From Paramacrobiotus metropolitanus (Eukaryota > Tardigrada > Eutardigrada > Parachela > Macrobiotidae), in contig NW_026570449.1 in the NCBI RefSeq assembly GCF_019649055.1, forward strand, positions 1 to 64,000: a DNA stretch of 64,000 nt, given 5' to 3'. The notes below the pieces were generated by a model. It did no database searches, had not been told where the DNA came from, and saw only the letters and a list, made by a program, of their open reading frames with translations. Below are positions 1 through 14,400 of the stretch, piece after piece (the first letter of the stretch is position 1; the number at the start of each line of letters is the position of its first letter). The position numbers and the translations under genes were made by a program.

Positions 1-3000
1 GTAACCTTACCCTAATACATACGCAAATATGATTTATTCATTTTAAATTCGTGGAAATTACTATCTTCCAGTGAAAAGCAATGAAAGCTTTCATATCCAT
101 TGCTCAGAAGTTGTGTGTAAATATGTACAGCCCTTCAGTGTCACTTCGTACTTAGCGTGGATGATTTTAAAGTTAAATCATTTATATTTTAAAGCTACCT
201 GCTCATAATTTAAAAGTTACCTGATTACTAACGTTTGCTCTTACTTCTTAGCAGTCGTTTATCGTGCGCTATATACTTTTCTATATGTGGGGATCATAGT
301 ATGGGTCCAGACATCGACCTTTCGCTAAACTAATTATGCCCGTTATTACGTACGAGTCGGTACGACTTCGTACCATAGATGCTGATTTAATATCACCATG
401 AAATAAACCACATAACCGACACAAGAATTCAGACACCTACAAAAGTCTGAATGAATCGACTGCAGTCTCTTCTAGTTGATCATGATTCATGAGCCGGGCA
501 AACATAATCAACAGTCTTGTTGTGTGATCATACAACTGGTAATATTATGTAAAACAGTGACGCCCAAATGTAGTCAACCCAGTTTTAACCTATTTTAAAA
601 TATACATTGTCTGCGTATGATAAACTAAAATACAGTTATGGATGGTTTGTTTTGAGTTGCGCGTGCGCCATGAGAGCTGAATGGTACTAGCCAATGTTTT
701 CTAGGTCATAAATTGCGGTCGCATGCAGGCGCTGTATACTGTGCCGTATGCAAATTGTTTACCATTCTTTTCTTGGAGAGTTTAGTGAAAATTTATATCG
801 GGGTGGGTTTGGCGGCTGCAGTGGACGCTCCGACTAAAACCCGAATACCATAATGCTTCGTCAGTATGTAAGAAGCGGTACGATTTGTGAATAATGCAGT
901 CTTTCACAGGAAGCGACATTAACTTGTAAAATAAGATTGTTTCCCAACTGTCTGCGAGCCGAGTAAATTAAACGCCGAAGATATTTTTGTCGTAGCAATC
1001 AGGCCGGGGTCGCAACGAAGGTCCACAACCGCGCAGTTTGTAAAACTGGTGCAGAGATCCGATCATTCACACCTCCCACTTTATATACGAGCAATAGTAA
1101 TGTCTCTCGGTTCGTAGCTTTTTGCATATATATGGAAGAACGTCAACTTCCTCTTCGTACTCTTTGGGGAATGGAATCGGTACCGGAAGTTTCGGCTCTT
1201 CTAAATTTTTTAAGCAGTTTTCAAGGTTTTGTGTCCGGATAAATATGAAATTGTTCTTCTGCAGATTACAAATGTTAACAATTACTTAGCTGCAATATGT
1301 GCGTCTAGCTTGTCCCTTCTATATTCTGTGGACGTTCTGACGAATAACGATACTGAGCACTCTGTTTATTTAGAACGCACAGAATGGCTTAAGTATACTA
1401 TTTTGAAATGCCTACAATATCATATCCATTTAGTCCCTATACGTCATACCAGTAATTTATTAACAGCATGCAGCCCGTTGCAAACTGTAGATAAGATCCA
1501 GTAGTAATCCATACCATGGTTAGATCGTTCAATGTGTCGAAACATTTTACTACTAATACAGAAACTAAACGAACACAACATATTCCAAAACTGACATCAA
1601 GTAAACATGAAACTGAGACGGCATTATCATTAAATTCTTAATAGATGCTGGTTGATGCACAATGGTTAGATATTCTTTATATTAATGGTCACAAAAGCAA
1701 ACCAAGCTGTATTTGGCGAGTACCGGCAGTGGTGATTGACACGCGTACGCAGCGGCTAAAACCAAACGTTTCTTTTATGCATGCAGAAAAAAAATTCCTT
1801 TAGGTACTAAATGGTTTAGTTTTCAGCCGCTTTGGGCTTGTCCTAGACCTAAGTTATTTATCGTTTGTGGATTGCTAAATTTATTATGTAGTGCTACGGC
1901 ATAATAAACGATCCGTGCTAAGTCCGCGTCTACAATACTTTCTTATACATAAGCGTTTAGTACAGAAGACACATCTGTACTACATCGTTTACGCACAAGA
2001 TGAGCACTTCGTGATAATAATTTGCCAGTCCGTTCTTTTGCCAGTATTACGTATTACACTAAGTATTGATGATGCGGTGTAAAGGGTAAATGCGTAAAGA
2101 TATTCCCACCCGCTTCGTCTCCTTGTGTAAAACTTGCAGTAGTTAAATTTTCGGCTATGTATAATTGTACAGTATATATATGATAAATATATATACATGC
2201 GCCGTTCCGAGTGCGCACAACTTTTATCGTCTAACTTGCCGTAGTATGCTGTCACGCGTTTTGCCGCCATTGGTTTCTTCGTAGACAGCCGAGCCAGTAG
2301 TACAGATATATCTGTATATCCTGCCATGCAGAGCAATATGTATGTGATAGTTCTATGTATTCGCACAGAGCCAGTTAAAGATTTGCGCGGGGTGCGCGTG
2401 GGAACGAGCTAGTCTGTTTGGGTACGTGTTGGTTAGCCGGTTGCACGGTGTATCTTGGCTGCCGGTGAAGATGGATGCTGGTCCGATGCAGCAAAGTTTT
2501 ATTGCTTTTTGCGTTATTGGATATCGCATATTACAGCATCTTTAACGATCTTCTCTTTAGCATTTCTTTTAGCTTCGCGCTTGTGTGTCTGCTAAAAGCG
2601 ACCGGTTTTGCGTTATACCTGCGCTCTACGGTTAGCTGCTCGGCTGTATACAATAAAATTCTCCATGTATCGGTTTTATTGATACCGCCAAATTGCCAAT
2701 CCCATCCTTCTCGTCCAGTATCTTGACCAGTGTCGGCTTCACTGTGTATATGTGCGCGCGCTTTTGCAGCTGTTTCCAGCAATCATACATGCATTTATTC
2801 ATTAAAGCAGACACTAAAACCGGCGACAATAGCTTTTACTTTATTTTATTCCGAAATATAATGTTACGTGGGCAAAGGGAATTATTTTCACCAGCTGAAT
2901 GTTGCGAGCGGCCATGATCCGTTTCTTTTGGAATAATTTATATTACAGCACATCTTCCTCGTGGATCATCGCCGGACGTTGTTTAACTGACAATGTTTCC

Positions 3001-5458
3001 ACTTTTCATATTACGGATGATTTACAGACAGCCGCATATGCAACGGATGCAGGGTTTTTGTTGTATTCTGTGATCGGGAGCTTATTATTTATCTGGATTG
3101 GTCTCTCCTTTGCAACCTCTCACCGGGCAGTGGCGCTCATTGCTTGGGTTTATCTGTGACAAAACTGTTCTTCCGTGCCGACCGGGTTCAGTGGCGATTT
3201 CCCGCTCAGCTGCAGGCGGAAAGGCGTCCGCTTGCATACAAGGGCCACCATGTTCCATCCGTCAGTGCCTTTATGCTTTGTTCGTTGTTGCAGCATTTAT
3301 ATATTTTCTTCTTCTTCTGTATATTCCATATTTAATCGCCGGTATGAAGAGCAGCATTGTGCGGGTCGTGTCGACATATGCTGCTACCCGCAGCAAAGAA
3401 TATTACCATATAATATACCGGCTATATGGCGGACACTGCCGGGTATTGTCGTATCGCACGAGCTAAATATCAACAAATATACAAATGTTTATATGGACAA
3501 CTTATACAGTCGGGATCATGATGTGAGTAGCGCCGACGACGCCCCAATGCGAGTATTGTCTGTCAGGCGAGATAGAGCAGTATGCGTTGATGAGATGATG
3601 CATCAGGAATACTGCAACAGGAAATGGAGTCCAATCGCAGCTGATTATCATACCAATCAGACTCTGGTATGGCACTGGAAGATCTCTAACACGGTTAGCC
3701 CTTTATCTGGCCACAATTGTCAGCTGTCTGACAGGCAACCTTGGCCGTCTGTACAACGCCAACGCCGGCTGCTGCTGCATCAAATGCCTTCCCATATTGT
3801 TGCTTGTCATCCTTTAACACATTTCGCAAGAACAATTGAAAATGTCAACACAACGATTTATGCTGCCAACATTCATCATCGTTACTTTGTAGCACAAGGT
3901 AACAACGCATGCACACGTACTGGGGCACTATAGCTAAGACAATGCAAGTGCCGCTTTTAGAAAAACCGTGTGCAAAATTTATTTAAATGTCTATTAATAT
4001 TAATGTGCTCCTTATTAGCCGTCAAGGAAAAAGTCGTTCGGTTGCCAACATGCCGGCAATTATTTTGACAATATTCTTTTGCGGTTCCTAGAATCTTTTG
4101 CATCCAGTGCTTTATTTAACTGAAACCTATGTTTGTGCAAAAATTTTACACCAGAAATTACATACATCGACGCATAACAGCAAAAAAAAGCATACTTTTG
4201 AAATAGCCGCATTTCATAGGCCAACCAGCTTTTGCTGGAAAACGTAGTTTTTTCTGTGCTTTGTAATGCATCTCCACAGATCTCTTGAGACTTAATTACT
4301 GTGCATAAGTGATGTGGAATCAGCGTATTTCGCATATTTGAATTGAAGTTTTGTTGGCGTTAAGTAGACCACTTCTTGCGATACAGTGTTCTTCACGGTG
4401 AATTGGTTGGCTTATGAACTATTACGAACTACTACGCATACGATGGCGACTATAGTGTAACCATTTGCGACAAAATCGGATGTGTGCACACGAAAAGTCC
4501 AAGTCACCCTTTATATCAAAATTTAGATAAGAATAAAAATATCAATCAAAATAATTCTGTTACGGTCGATAACAGTTTTGTAGTTTTATGATAAAAGCAT
4601 ATATTTTTACCGGTTTTTCTTGTTATGGCTTTTATACTTAAATTTTAATTGCTGGCTGCAAAATGCAAGTTTTACTACACAGTCAGAAAAATAAACTTCC
4701 GATTTTGCAAAGGCACCCATTTGAATTACCTATTAAAAGGGTTTAACACCTTGGGTTAGTACCCGATTGCACCAGTTTTCGCCAAAGAATTTTGACTTTT
4801 TAAGACATAAACCTGGTAATAAAATTGCGATAGGCTACCGAGACATAGTAAACAGAATGTCGGGCTGATTTGTTTAACAGAGCATGGATGATGGTATCTA
4901 ATGGCTGGAATTATAAATGGGATTCTTTCTGTTTTTATTTGATTCTTCAATACAATTTGCACAGTATAACGCATAAAGCAGAAACGCTTTTGGCATTACT
5001 AAATAGCTAGCAGTTAAAGAAGAAAGAACACTTTCAAATGTAGTCAGGTATATAGCAGTCATTTTAAACAAACTAATTAAAAATTTTCAGATCGGCTGAA
5101 CAGACGAGCAGTTTGATGTATCTAACGCGAATTTCGTGTATCTAACGTCAATTTTAAATTTAAAAAAACTGAAATTTTTTTCACATTTGCAAACGAAAAC
5201 TGGGGCCTTTAATTTCGATACACAGCAATTCAATTTAAAGCATGGTAATAACTGATAAGTTAAAAGTTAAAACCAAAAGTTGATGCGAGTTGACTTTGTA
5301 TCTGGACTTTCAGAATCTTCCGGGAATATTAACCGGACTATGAACTAGTTTACCCGGTCACATCCGCACGGCATTACAGCTACGATGCCGATAGCAGCCA
5401 AAAAACCGATCCACTGCCGACATCCGAAATTGATAAAACGGGCCGGGCGCGACGTAGT
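1..5458. other. Region without a secure gene; probably upstream part of ADAMTS locus
   Basis: I see no recognisable protein family, RNA gene or repeat family here. The stretch is AT-rich with short chance frames. The missing first exon of the ADAMTS gene (start codon and signal peptide) should lie here or further upstream, but I could not pick it out. A block at about 2464-3933 has unusually many long plus-strand frames and is listed separately. Confidence 0.5.
2464..3933 (+). other. Frame-rich block, possible fast-evolving or decayed membrane-protein gene
   Basis: Several overlapping plus-strand frames cluster here: 2475-2726, 2899-3159, 3098-3466 and 3175-3933, the last being 252 codons. 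Three have strongly hydrophobic runs resembling membrane helices, for example around 3050-3150 and 3280-3345. No frame matches a family I know, no convincing splice chain links them, and the frames switch repeatedly. It could be a decayed multi-pass protein, a rapidly evolving receptor or chance. I assign no function. Confidence 0.2.
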
Positions 5459-8400
5459 CTTTTGCACCCACTGAAGAATGAAACCGACTATCTTATTCAA
5501 GCATTTGGCAGAAGTTTCCATTTTGATTGGATTGAACCTAGCCAGCTGCTGTCAGGGTGGAATATTTTATCACCAGGGTTCACGGTGCAGCATGTTGGCC
5601 ATCAGATGACATGGCTGGATACGGAAGCCGCGAGGCGGGATGTCACTTGGCTGGACAATTGTTTACGGGTCGGCACGGTCAACGGTGACGTAGATTCTAA
5701 AGCTGTGATAGATTTATGTTGGAACACGTTGCACAATATCCAAAAGCCGGCTCGGCTCAGCGCCACGGCCGCGGATTACCCGGTTGGGCAATTTGGTTTG
5801 GTGAGTCAGCACGTTAAAGGACAATTAATTAGCCAGAGTACGATGCAGATCTTCTATACGTCAGCCGAAGTCGGTAGTTGTCGTTTATACTAAACTGAAA
5901 TAGTTAAACAGTTTTTTTTGAAACAGTTATGTCACTAAAACATTTGAATTGTCGTTTTCGGATAGTCGCAAAAAAATTTGAATGATTTTGGCATGACATT
6001 ACATACTTGTATATACACGTGTACAGCGCTGTGCGCATCTTTATTTAATTAATCACATATACGATGCCGGAGCGTACCTTATTACTTTGCTCGAAAACGC
6101 CAGTTCTTATTACATTTAAAAACGACTGCAGTTTTTTGCTGTTGTGGCTGTTGATTAGAGGAAGAAGTTTTTAAATTATTTCCCTTCCAATTTGTTCATA
6201 AAACTAGCGACGCGTGAAAAGTTTGTGCATTTTGACGTAAGACACTATTATTTTAGCGTGCGACTGCTGTAGTAGCGTATTTGAGCGGGAGCTCATTAAC
6301 ACTGTGACGTCACAACCGCCGTCTACGACTTTCGGGCCATTTACTTTTCGTAACCCAATTCCTGACCCTCAGCATGGTGCAGGAAGCCATCGCCGCCATA
6401 CAGCTCTGCGTTCATGTTAAACAATATAAAATTTTATTCTATAAATATTTCTTGCGAGTATCTTCGACAAAATCAAATTCCACTTGGGTAATTATAGATG
6501 GTGTTCCAGGCGTCCAATTATACGCATCGCCACAACCGACTTGCTAAGGTCAAATTGATAACTGTTGATACAAACGGTGGTAGACCATACCGCGACGTTC
6601 ATAACAATTTTTCATTGCCGAGATAAGCGGTTTTTATCCTCGTGCCTGGTTTGTGAAATGGTAGCGTGGACGTGGAGCACATAAACTACGATACAAATTC
6701 TAGAAATATGTGTGACTACATCAACGTGCAGCATAACAAGCTGTATCTGTATGTGCATAAATGCAACCACATTTAATTTAATTAAGGAATGTCGTTAAGC
6801 AGTTAATTTTCCTTTGAAATCGCAAAATGTTTTATTCCCAAATGTGTTTTCTTTTTTTTATTATTTGATGTATGGGTTATCCCCAAAAAAATTATATAGT
6901 CTAGGAACATGGCGAACGTGCTTGTGTCTTGCTTAATATTACGAAGACTCAGACATTCCCGTATCTTTCCAACGCCAGTTGGTTTTTTGTGCATAATGCG
7001 CAGTAGATAACGACGGGTAACGTGTGTCATCGATCGGAACTTATCTGCGCTCGAATGGTCAAAACAACTATACCGCACGTATTCAAGATACCGCGCTGCA
7101 CACCTCCGTTTTCTAACATACCCGTCCTTATCTCTATGAATCATAACTTATGCACCATAGTGCGCTGCACTGGCCGTATACCAGCCAACAGAGAAAGATG
7201 TCTGACTTTTCGTATTATAGTAAAGTAATAAGTGTTTTCACGTTTGCACTCGTATTCCAAATACGTACTGTTACAGTAGTTCTTATTCTTAATCAAATTT
7301 AATCAGTGAAGCTTATGCTGTTATGGGTCATTAAATCCCGTGTAATACTCATTTTCAGCATAAGAAACTTAATGTTATAATTAAATCTATACAAGTCGAA
7401 ATAAAATACTGCGCATAATAATCGAGATTTGCTTGCATTGTTTGCGTCGCTGAGGAGGTCTAACTAGAGCAATAATCACGTTACACGAGACACAATATGT
7501 CATAATATGTTACACCTAATACTTAATAGCACTTGTGCAATCATTAAAAGCCACAAAGCGTTCTAAAGCACGTTTAGCACTTTAGTTTCACTGATGAATA
7601 TTTCAATGTTTCCGCACGTTGATTTGATCAAATCGGATCCGTTAATAGTAGTGAACTGCTGATGATCGCGGGTATGGTAATATTGCGGTTGCAGGAATTT
7701 CGGCGTTTTTATTGCCAGACGGAAGTGTATTGTTGTACCGCGCGTTGGCAAATGTTAGCCACGTGGTAAAAGTAAACGTGCCGCAAAGGTTCAAAGCACA
7801 CAAAATTGTTGGCTTAACTGAAACAATATTGATAAATCATAATTTTCTGCTCATGCTTTATTGAAGCCATATTCCTGATATGTTGCATTCGTAAGCAAGC
7901 ATTGTGTTAATGGAAAACCTCACACAACACCTGTTCGACCACAAGTACTCCAAAGAAAAACAAGAAGAAAAACCTTTGCCGCACTTTGTCCACTTGAGCA
8001 AGTGTAAGAGGAAGTTACATAGCCATATATAACACTAGACATAAGTTTTATCATGTAGAGCGAGCGTTTAAAGAGTTATTTTACAAATGCCGCCCACATC
8101 AAAATACTGATACCGATCTCTCAGCGATATTTATAATACTGACCATTGCGACCATTAGGATCATAATTCTGGTGCAATGTCGTATGCCGCTTCCGTCGCC
8201 GATGCAAAACTCTTAGCATCTCTGACTTGCTAAACTTTCTTGAGAATCAGGTTAATTGTCGCTGCACCATCAATAACGCGACAACAATACTGTTCGTTGT
8301 TGGTGTCAACCTAGTAATGTAAGCTTTTACTGGCTCATGCCGCATTAAGGGCCGATTCATCAATGTTTTCCTTACTGTGTTAACTTTGCGCAATATAATA

Positions 8401-11400
8401 TCTGCTATGGTGTACCGACGTTACATTATTACCATTGTTCGTGGTGTGGAAAGAACATGCAATTATACGAATAGTATCGATGAAACTGTTCGACTCTGTG
8501 AAAGTGGCCATACTTTATAGAAATACACATACGAAAACGAAATTAATAAATTATGTACGTAAGCCTGTTACGATCGATGTCATCTTGGAAGGCATTTTAA
8601 GTTTGTAAGCTATTGTTTTGATTGTGCAGTGAACTAAACACACCAAATTTATCGATTAGCAGTTTATCGTCTACTATGTTTTTCTGCCAGAAAATGTTCG
8701 CACGTCTTGCACACCGTATACGGCAGTCGCGCTTGGGTCGTTAAGTGCCTTGTTGAATGTGAACAGTTGCCACATGCTTCCGCTTTAATGAGAAGATTTA
8801 TTGGCTTTAATAAATGCATGTTATATTCATACGTGTTTGTGATATTTTTAAAATTCTGCATTAATTTTCAGTGCATATGAAGCAGAAATCGTACAAGTGT
8901 TTGTACTCGGCAAGCGCTGGAAACGATTGCTATTTTATTTCGATACGAAACACCTGTTCGGATTTGCCACATTTTATGATCATGATCATCGCTAACGATG
9001 ATACGACGATACGATTTTAACAAGTTACTGAAAATTTCGCAGAAACAGCAGGTGATCATGATATGGCTAACGTCATACCGTACCAAAAAGTTCTGAAATT
9101 GTAGATGAATTGTTTGTAAAGTGCAACAGAGCTCACTGAACAGCGGAGACAAAAATAAGATTGTTCAGTTTAATCTACAGAATAGTATTGCAGACTACAA
9201 AGTAACACTAATGTATTAGTGTTTTCCTTTCTTACTGACTCTGGTGCAGTGAAACCCTTGACCATATTATTTATGGTCCATTTGACCGCCTGGATAATCG
9301 CGATATTTTATTTTCCTTAACTGAAGGGTTCTAAGTGGCTTGCAAAAATTCTTTAGTGAAAATTTAAATTCAATATTGATGAAAAGTTTTAAGCACGGCA
9401 AAAGTATGCTGGTTCTTTGTGCCGGGTCAAATATTAAAATATGCAAGTCGTTCGTTATGTTTGTTCAGCCGATTCTGTCAAGCTGTTCATTTCCTGCAGC
9501 GACAGGTGCGTGGGCATTAAATCCATTGATAAAAGTGAATAATTACATGTATATTGAAGAATGCTGAAAACGATGAATTTGATTTAACACAGTTGAAATT
9601 ATGGCGTCCTGCGTGCAAGCATGATGTGCATTAATTGGTCAAATACTGAGAATTCATTTCGCAACTTGCGGCTTGCGCAGCCCACTTGCGGACAACCTAC
9701 TGTCTGCCTGGGAGTTCGATGATTGTCATCGAATGCCGCACAGATTGACAGTAACTAGCATTAGGTTTGTTCAAGAATTTTTACTGAATAAAAAAACGTT
9801 CCTTCTTGACGTCAGAGGAATTCTGATATCGTTGAATTCTTTCGGAAACATTGTACGACTCACTACGACATGATTTCGGTGATTCAGTAACCAGATAATA
9901 GAGCATGACGTACATTTGCGGTTTTGGTGGTTAAACATAGAATATTAATTTTTAAATGATCTGGGCGTAATCGATAGTTTCATGTCCACCGGTAGCAAAT
10001 TATGGGGCTAATGCTGTGAAGTGTGATGTAAAAACGTTGACCGCTTTTATAATAAAAAAGATTACAAATTCAACGAAACATTACACTACTATTCTCTGTC
10101 TTTTAATATACAATAGTTTTTATCTAACTGTTTTCCACTGCTGAAAAATGAAGCATATATTCGTAGAATTATTACTTACTGTTATTTACGCACAAAATAC
10201 TTCTAAATCATGCGTAATTGCACCTGGTGTGTATTCTTAGATTACAAAGCATCGTAACAACTAGACCGCGTTGTTATGTACGTTGTTATTTTAACCCTGA
10301 AACTGCAGAACGCAGGGCATAAAAATGTATTACCATTTTGACAAGAAATTAAAAAGTTTGATAGACGGCACTGTTCATATGGAATACATAATTTTATATA
10401 CTAATTAACGATAAAATAAACTATAAAATACAGTATAACTATATAACTATAAAATAATACTATAAAATACAGTATATTGATAACACATGTCTTCCATCAC
10501 GCAACATTTAGATCGCTGATTAGGTACCTAATAAGTAACATGAAATTTCAGATGGGAGCATTTCATTTACCGGATGCTGACTATCTTTTGCAACCAATGG
10601 CGGATATTTCTTCCAGTATACCGCGAAACGAAAATACTTTTAATTTTCCTCCGCACATTTTATATCGAACTCGGCATATGTCAGACGACATACTTAATTC
10701 ATCCATGATGACGGTCCGAAATGTAGGAATGAATCGGACAACTGGCCGAATGAAACGCGAAACCGACATGAGCGAATTCACTTCCACAGCGTGGGAATAT
10801 CATGTGGAATTGCTGGTTGTCGCTGATTATTCAATGCGGCAGTTTCACGGGAAGGAATTGAATGAATACATTCTAACACTGATGTCCATTGTTGCAATGA
10901 TTTACCGCGATGCAAGGCAAGTGGTTTGAATAAGGCAATCTTCAAGGTTACAGAATCAATTTTGTTGCCATCAAAGCCTAATTAGAACTGTGCTTACACA
11001 AAATGCAGTTAACAGCATTTCAAGTAATAAGCAATTAGTATTAACTATTAAGTATATATTTGCCTTGTTAAGTATCAGTACTTTTACTCTTTTAGTAAGA
11101 ATTTCCTGAGTATGAATATTAAATTATATTCTCCATAAATGTTCCTCATAAATGGACTTTTTATAAAAATATTGACATTTACTTGGTTTTGAAAGTGTTC
11201 GTTTTATAAATACCGCAAAAATTGACGTAAAAAGGCTCTTGTTAGGCCTGGCAGAGTTAAACAGCAAACGTTTCCCAGGGCATAACGTCAGACCTTTGGT
11301 GTTGAAGAATTATTGTTACATATCCGTATTTATTGAAAAGGCAATCAATTATATTTGCTGGTTGTAGCATTGGCAACTCCATTAGTATAATAGTTGGAAG

Positions 11401-14400
11401 ACTAATTGTACTCGAAAACGAAAGTGATGGACCGCGCATAACCTGGAGCGCCCAAGAGACATTGGACAGCTTCTGCAAATGGCAATCGGCTTATAACATG
11501 CAAGACGACACCCATCCATTCCACCACGATGCCGCCATTCTCTTGACCCGGCAGGATCTCTGCCGTATTAAAAAACAAATGCGACACGCTGGGACTGGCT
11601 GAAATCGGCACCATGTGTGACCGTCAAAAATCCTGTGCGATCGTCGAGGATAGCGGTCTGAGTTCGGCCTTCACCATTGCACACGAGCTGGGTCACCTTT
11701 TTAACATTCCCCACGATGATGACCGGATGTGTCGGAGTTTCATGCCGGGAGTGTTCTCCACCTACACCAATGTCATGGCGCCCCGTTTAGACCATAACTC
11801 CAATCCGTGGACGTGGTCGGCGTGCAGCGCGAAAAAGCTGATGGATTTCTTGGAATCCGGTGAGGCCAGCTGTCTGCTGGACGAGCCGAGTGCGGCCAAC
11901 AGTATCACCACCCGACTGGAATTAGTGCAGGGCCGAGATCCCTATCAGATGGAGCGGATGTCCGTCAATTCCTTTCTGTTTCCCGGTGAGATGTTTGATG
12001 TAACCAAACAGTGCCAGTTGGTATTTGGTGAAGGCGCCTCGGTGTGCCCTTTCATGCCGGTATGTAAGCGGCTGTGGTGCACAACCAGTCTGGGCAACCA
12101 GACGGGCTGCCGCACGCAACATCTGCCCTGGGCGGATGGCACGTCGTGTGGATGGAATATGTGGTGTAAGCGCGGAGAGTGTGTTAAAAAGGATTTTACC
12201 CGCCTGGATCCGGTGGACGGCGGATGGGGACCGTGGAGCCGATGGGGACGATGCTCGCGAACGTGTGGTGGGGGAATTAAGGAATCAGTCCGTGAATGTG
12301 ATAATCCAAAGTATGGCGCTGATGCATTGGTGCGGTGATTGTAGCACGTTCCATGTATTCCATAATATATTTTGCAGACCTCAGAATGGTGGTAAATATT
12401 GTTCCGGTCAGAGAATTCGCTACAAATCATGCAACTTGAAGGACTGCGGAGCGACCGAGCTGGACTTTCGGGAAGAACAGTGTAGCGCATTTAATGGCAA
12501 AACGATGGGCTACCAAGGTGTTGAACCCAGCGTGGTATGGACTGCCAAAGTTTATGGTCGTAAGTGGAGTTGTGTTTGTACTGCATTAATATTTGATATT
12601 TGTTGTGCAAGGTCTCCGTCTGGACAGTTACTAGAATTCTCATATTTTTAGAAACAAGTCGTCAGAAATGCAAGCTGTATTGTCGAGTTGAGGGAACGAG
12701 CAAGTTTTTCTTACTGAAGGACAAGGTCATCGACGGAACAGCCTGTGGACCGGATTCTTCGGATATATGCGTTAACGGCGTCTGCAAAGTATGAGCGATA
12801 AACAAAAATTATCATACGTATGGTAGAATAATTTAATATTTATTTGAAAAATTACATAATAATGAAAAATTTATTATATAAAATTGTTAGGTGCAGTATA
12901 TCGCAGCAGGGAAAATGTTGTTAGATAACAGAGATTATGTTCTTTACAACATATCTTCGCAGAAACTGTAATGTGACATGCTAATATTTACGACCATGTT
13001 GGCCCGCATGTCTTTTGTTGATGTGGTTTTTTCTGCATGTAGTTCTCACTATCATTCAAAATTTACGATCGTCTTTACCAATGTTCCACCTTATTATTTC
13101 CGATACATAAAATCACTCATCCGTGGCTATCTGTCATGCTTCCGCGTAAACTTATCATTAATGTGTTGTACAAGATCAACACACATAAAAAAGTCATGTT
13201 TTCTCAAATGCAGAAAGCAGGATGCGACGGCAAGCTCGGGTCACAAATGAAGCGTGACACGTGCGGTGTGTGCGGCGGGGATAATTCAACGTGTCGCACC
13301 GTGACGGGAACATATAACGAACGCAATTATGGTATGTTGCAACATGCTCTGAGAACACGGAGAAATGGCACGTTTTACGACAGCGTTAGGTGCATTGTGT
13401 TCAGAAATGTCTGTCGGTGTTTGTACAGGGTATAATTTCATTGTGGAAATTCCTGAAGGCGCTTCTAACATTGATATACGACAACATGCCTACGAAGGCC
13501 GGAAGGATGATCACAATTATCTCGGTCGGTAGTCGACAAGGCAACCTGTTTATGAGCCGTTAAACTGTGCCGCTTAATGGATTTACTTTCACAGCCCTTG
13601 TCAACAGCGAAGGCGCATATCTCTTCAACGGGGACTTCATCGTTTCCATGTTCCATAGAGAATATCCAGTGAAAAATGCTGTGATCGATTATACCGGTTC
13701 CGATACCGACGTCGAGAGGATAAATTGTACAAGAGCAATTGGTGAAAAGTTACTACTTTATGTAAGTGTTTCACGACTGGATTTTCAGAATTGCCATTAC
13801 TGTAAAAATTCCTTTGGCATTTTATGTTCTTTCTTGCAAAAAAATACATGAATGCATGCTGCTCTTAAAATACAACACGCACAAAACACGTGCCATTTCT
13901 TAATTTTATTAGCGATGCGACTGGCCGATGAAGTTTTGAGTGGATTTTAATCCGCTTAAATCTTACACCATTTTAGGTCAGACGCCAGCGCTAAAAGCAT
14001 GATAATTTATTATACATTTAATTTGAGTGCAAATGGTGCAGAAGGCCTTCCGCAGTAGAGAATTTCCGAGAATTCAGATGATTTTGTTAGGAAGATGAAG
14101 TGACAGTTAGAATTTAATGGCCCTAAATAACCCGCTTGATATGCCGCATCAGTCGGTCAAACGGACAAAGCGGGCGCTCATTACGAACTTGTTTGACTGC
14201 CGCGGACTTTTTGATTAGTGACTGCTGGTTTTATCTGCCCCCATGTTACCGCATAACTTGGACATGAAATATTGACACATTTTCTCTAAATTTCCACTTG
14301 CCTCATTCAATCGGGTGTGATATATGGTCTAGGTTTTGACAGTTGGGGAATTGCGCCCTCCGGATGTTTACTACGCGTATATGCTGTCGGTTGGAGATGA

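Noticed and set aside
3175-3933. 252-codon frame as a complete gene
   Set aside because: No recognised domain, odd composition, no Kozak or splice context, and overlapping frames are equally open; kept only as a low-confidence block.
5462-5464. TTG at 5462 as the ADAMTS start
   Set aside because: Non-ATG start with no signal peptide after it; the frame simply opens after a stop at 5456-5458, so a missing upstream exon is more likely.
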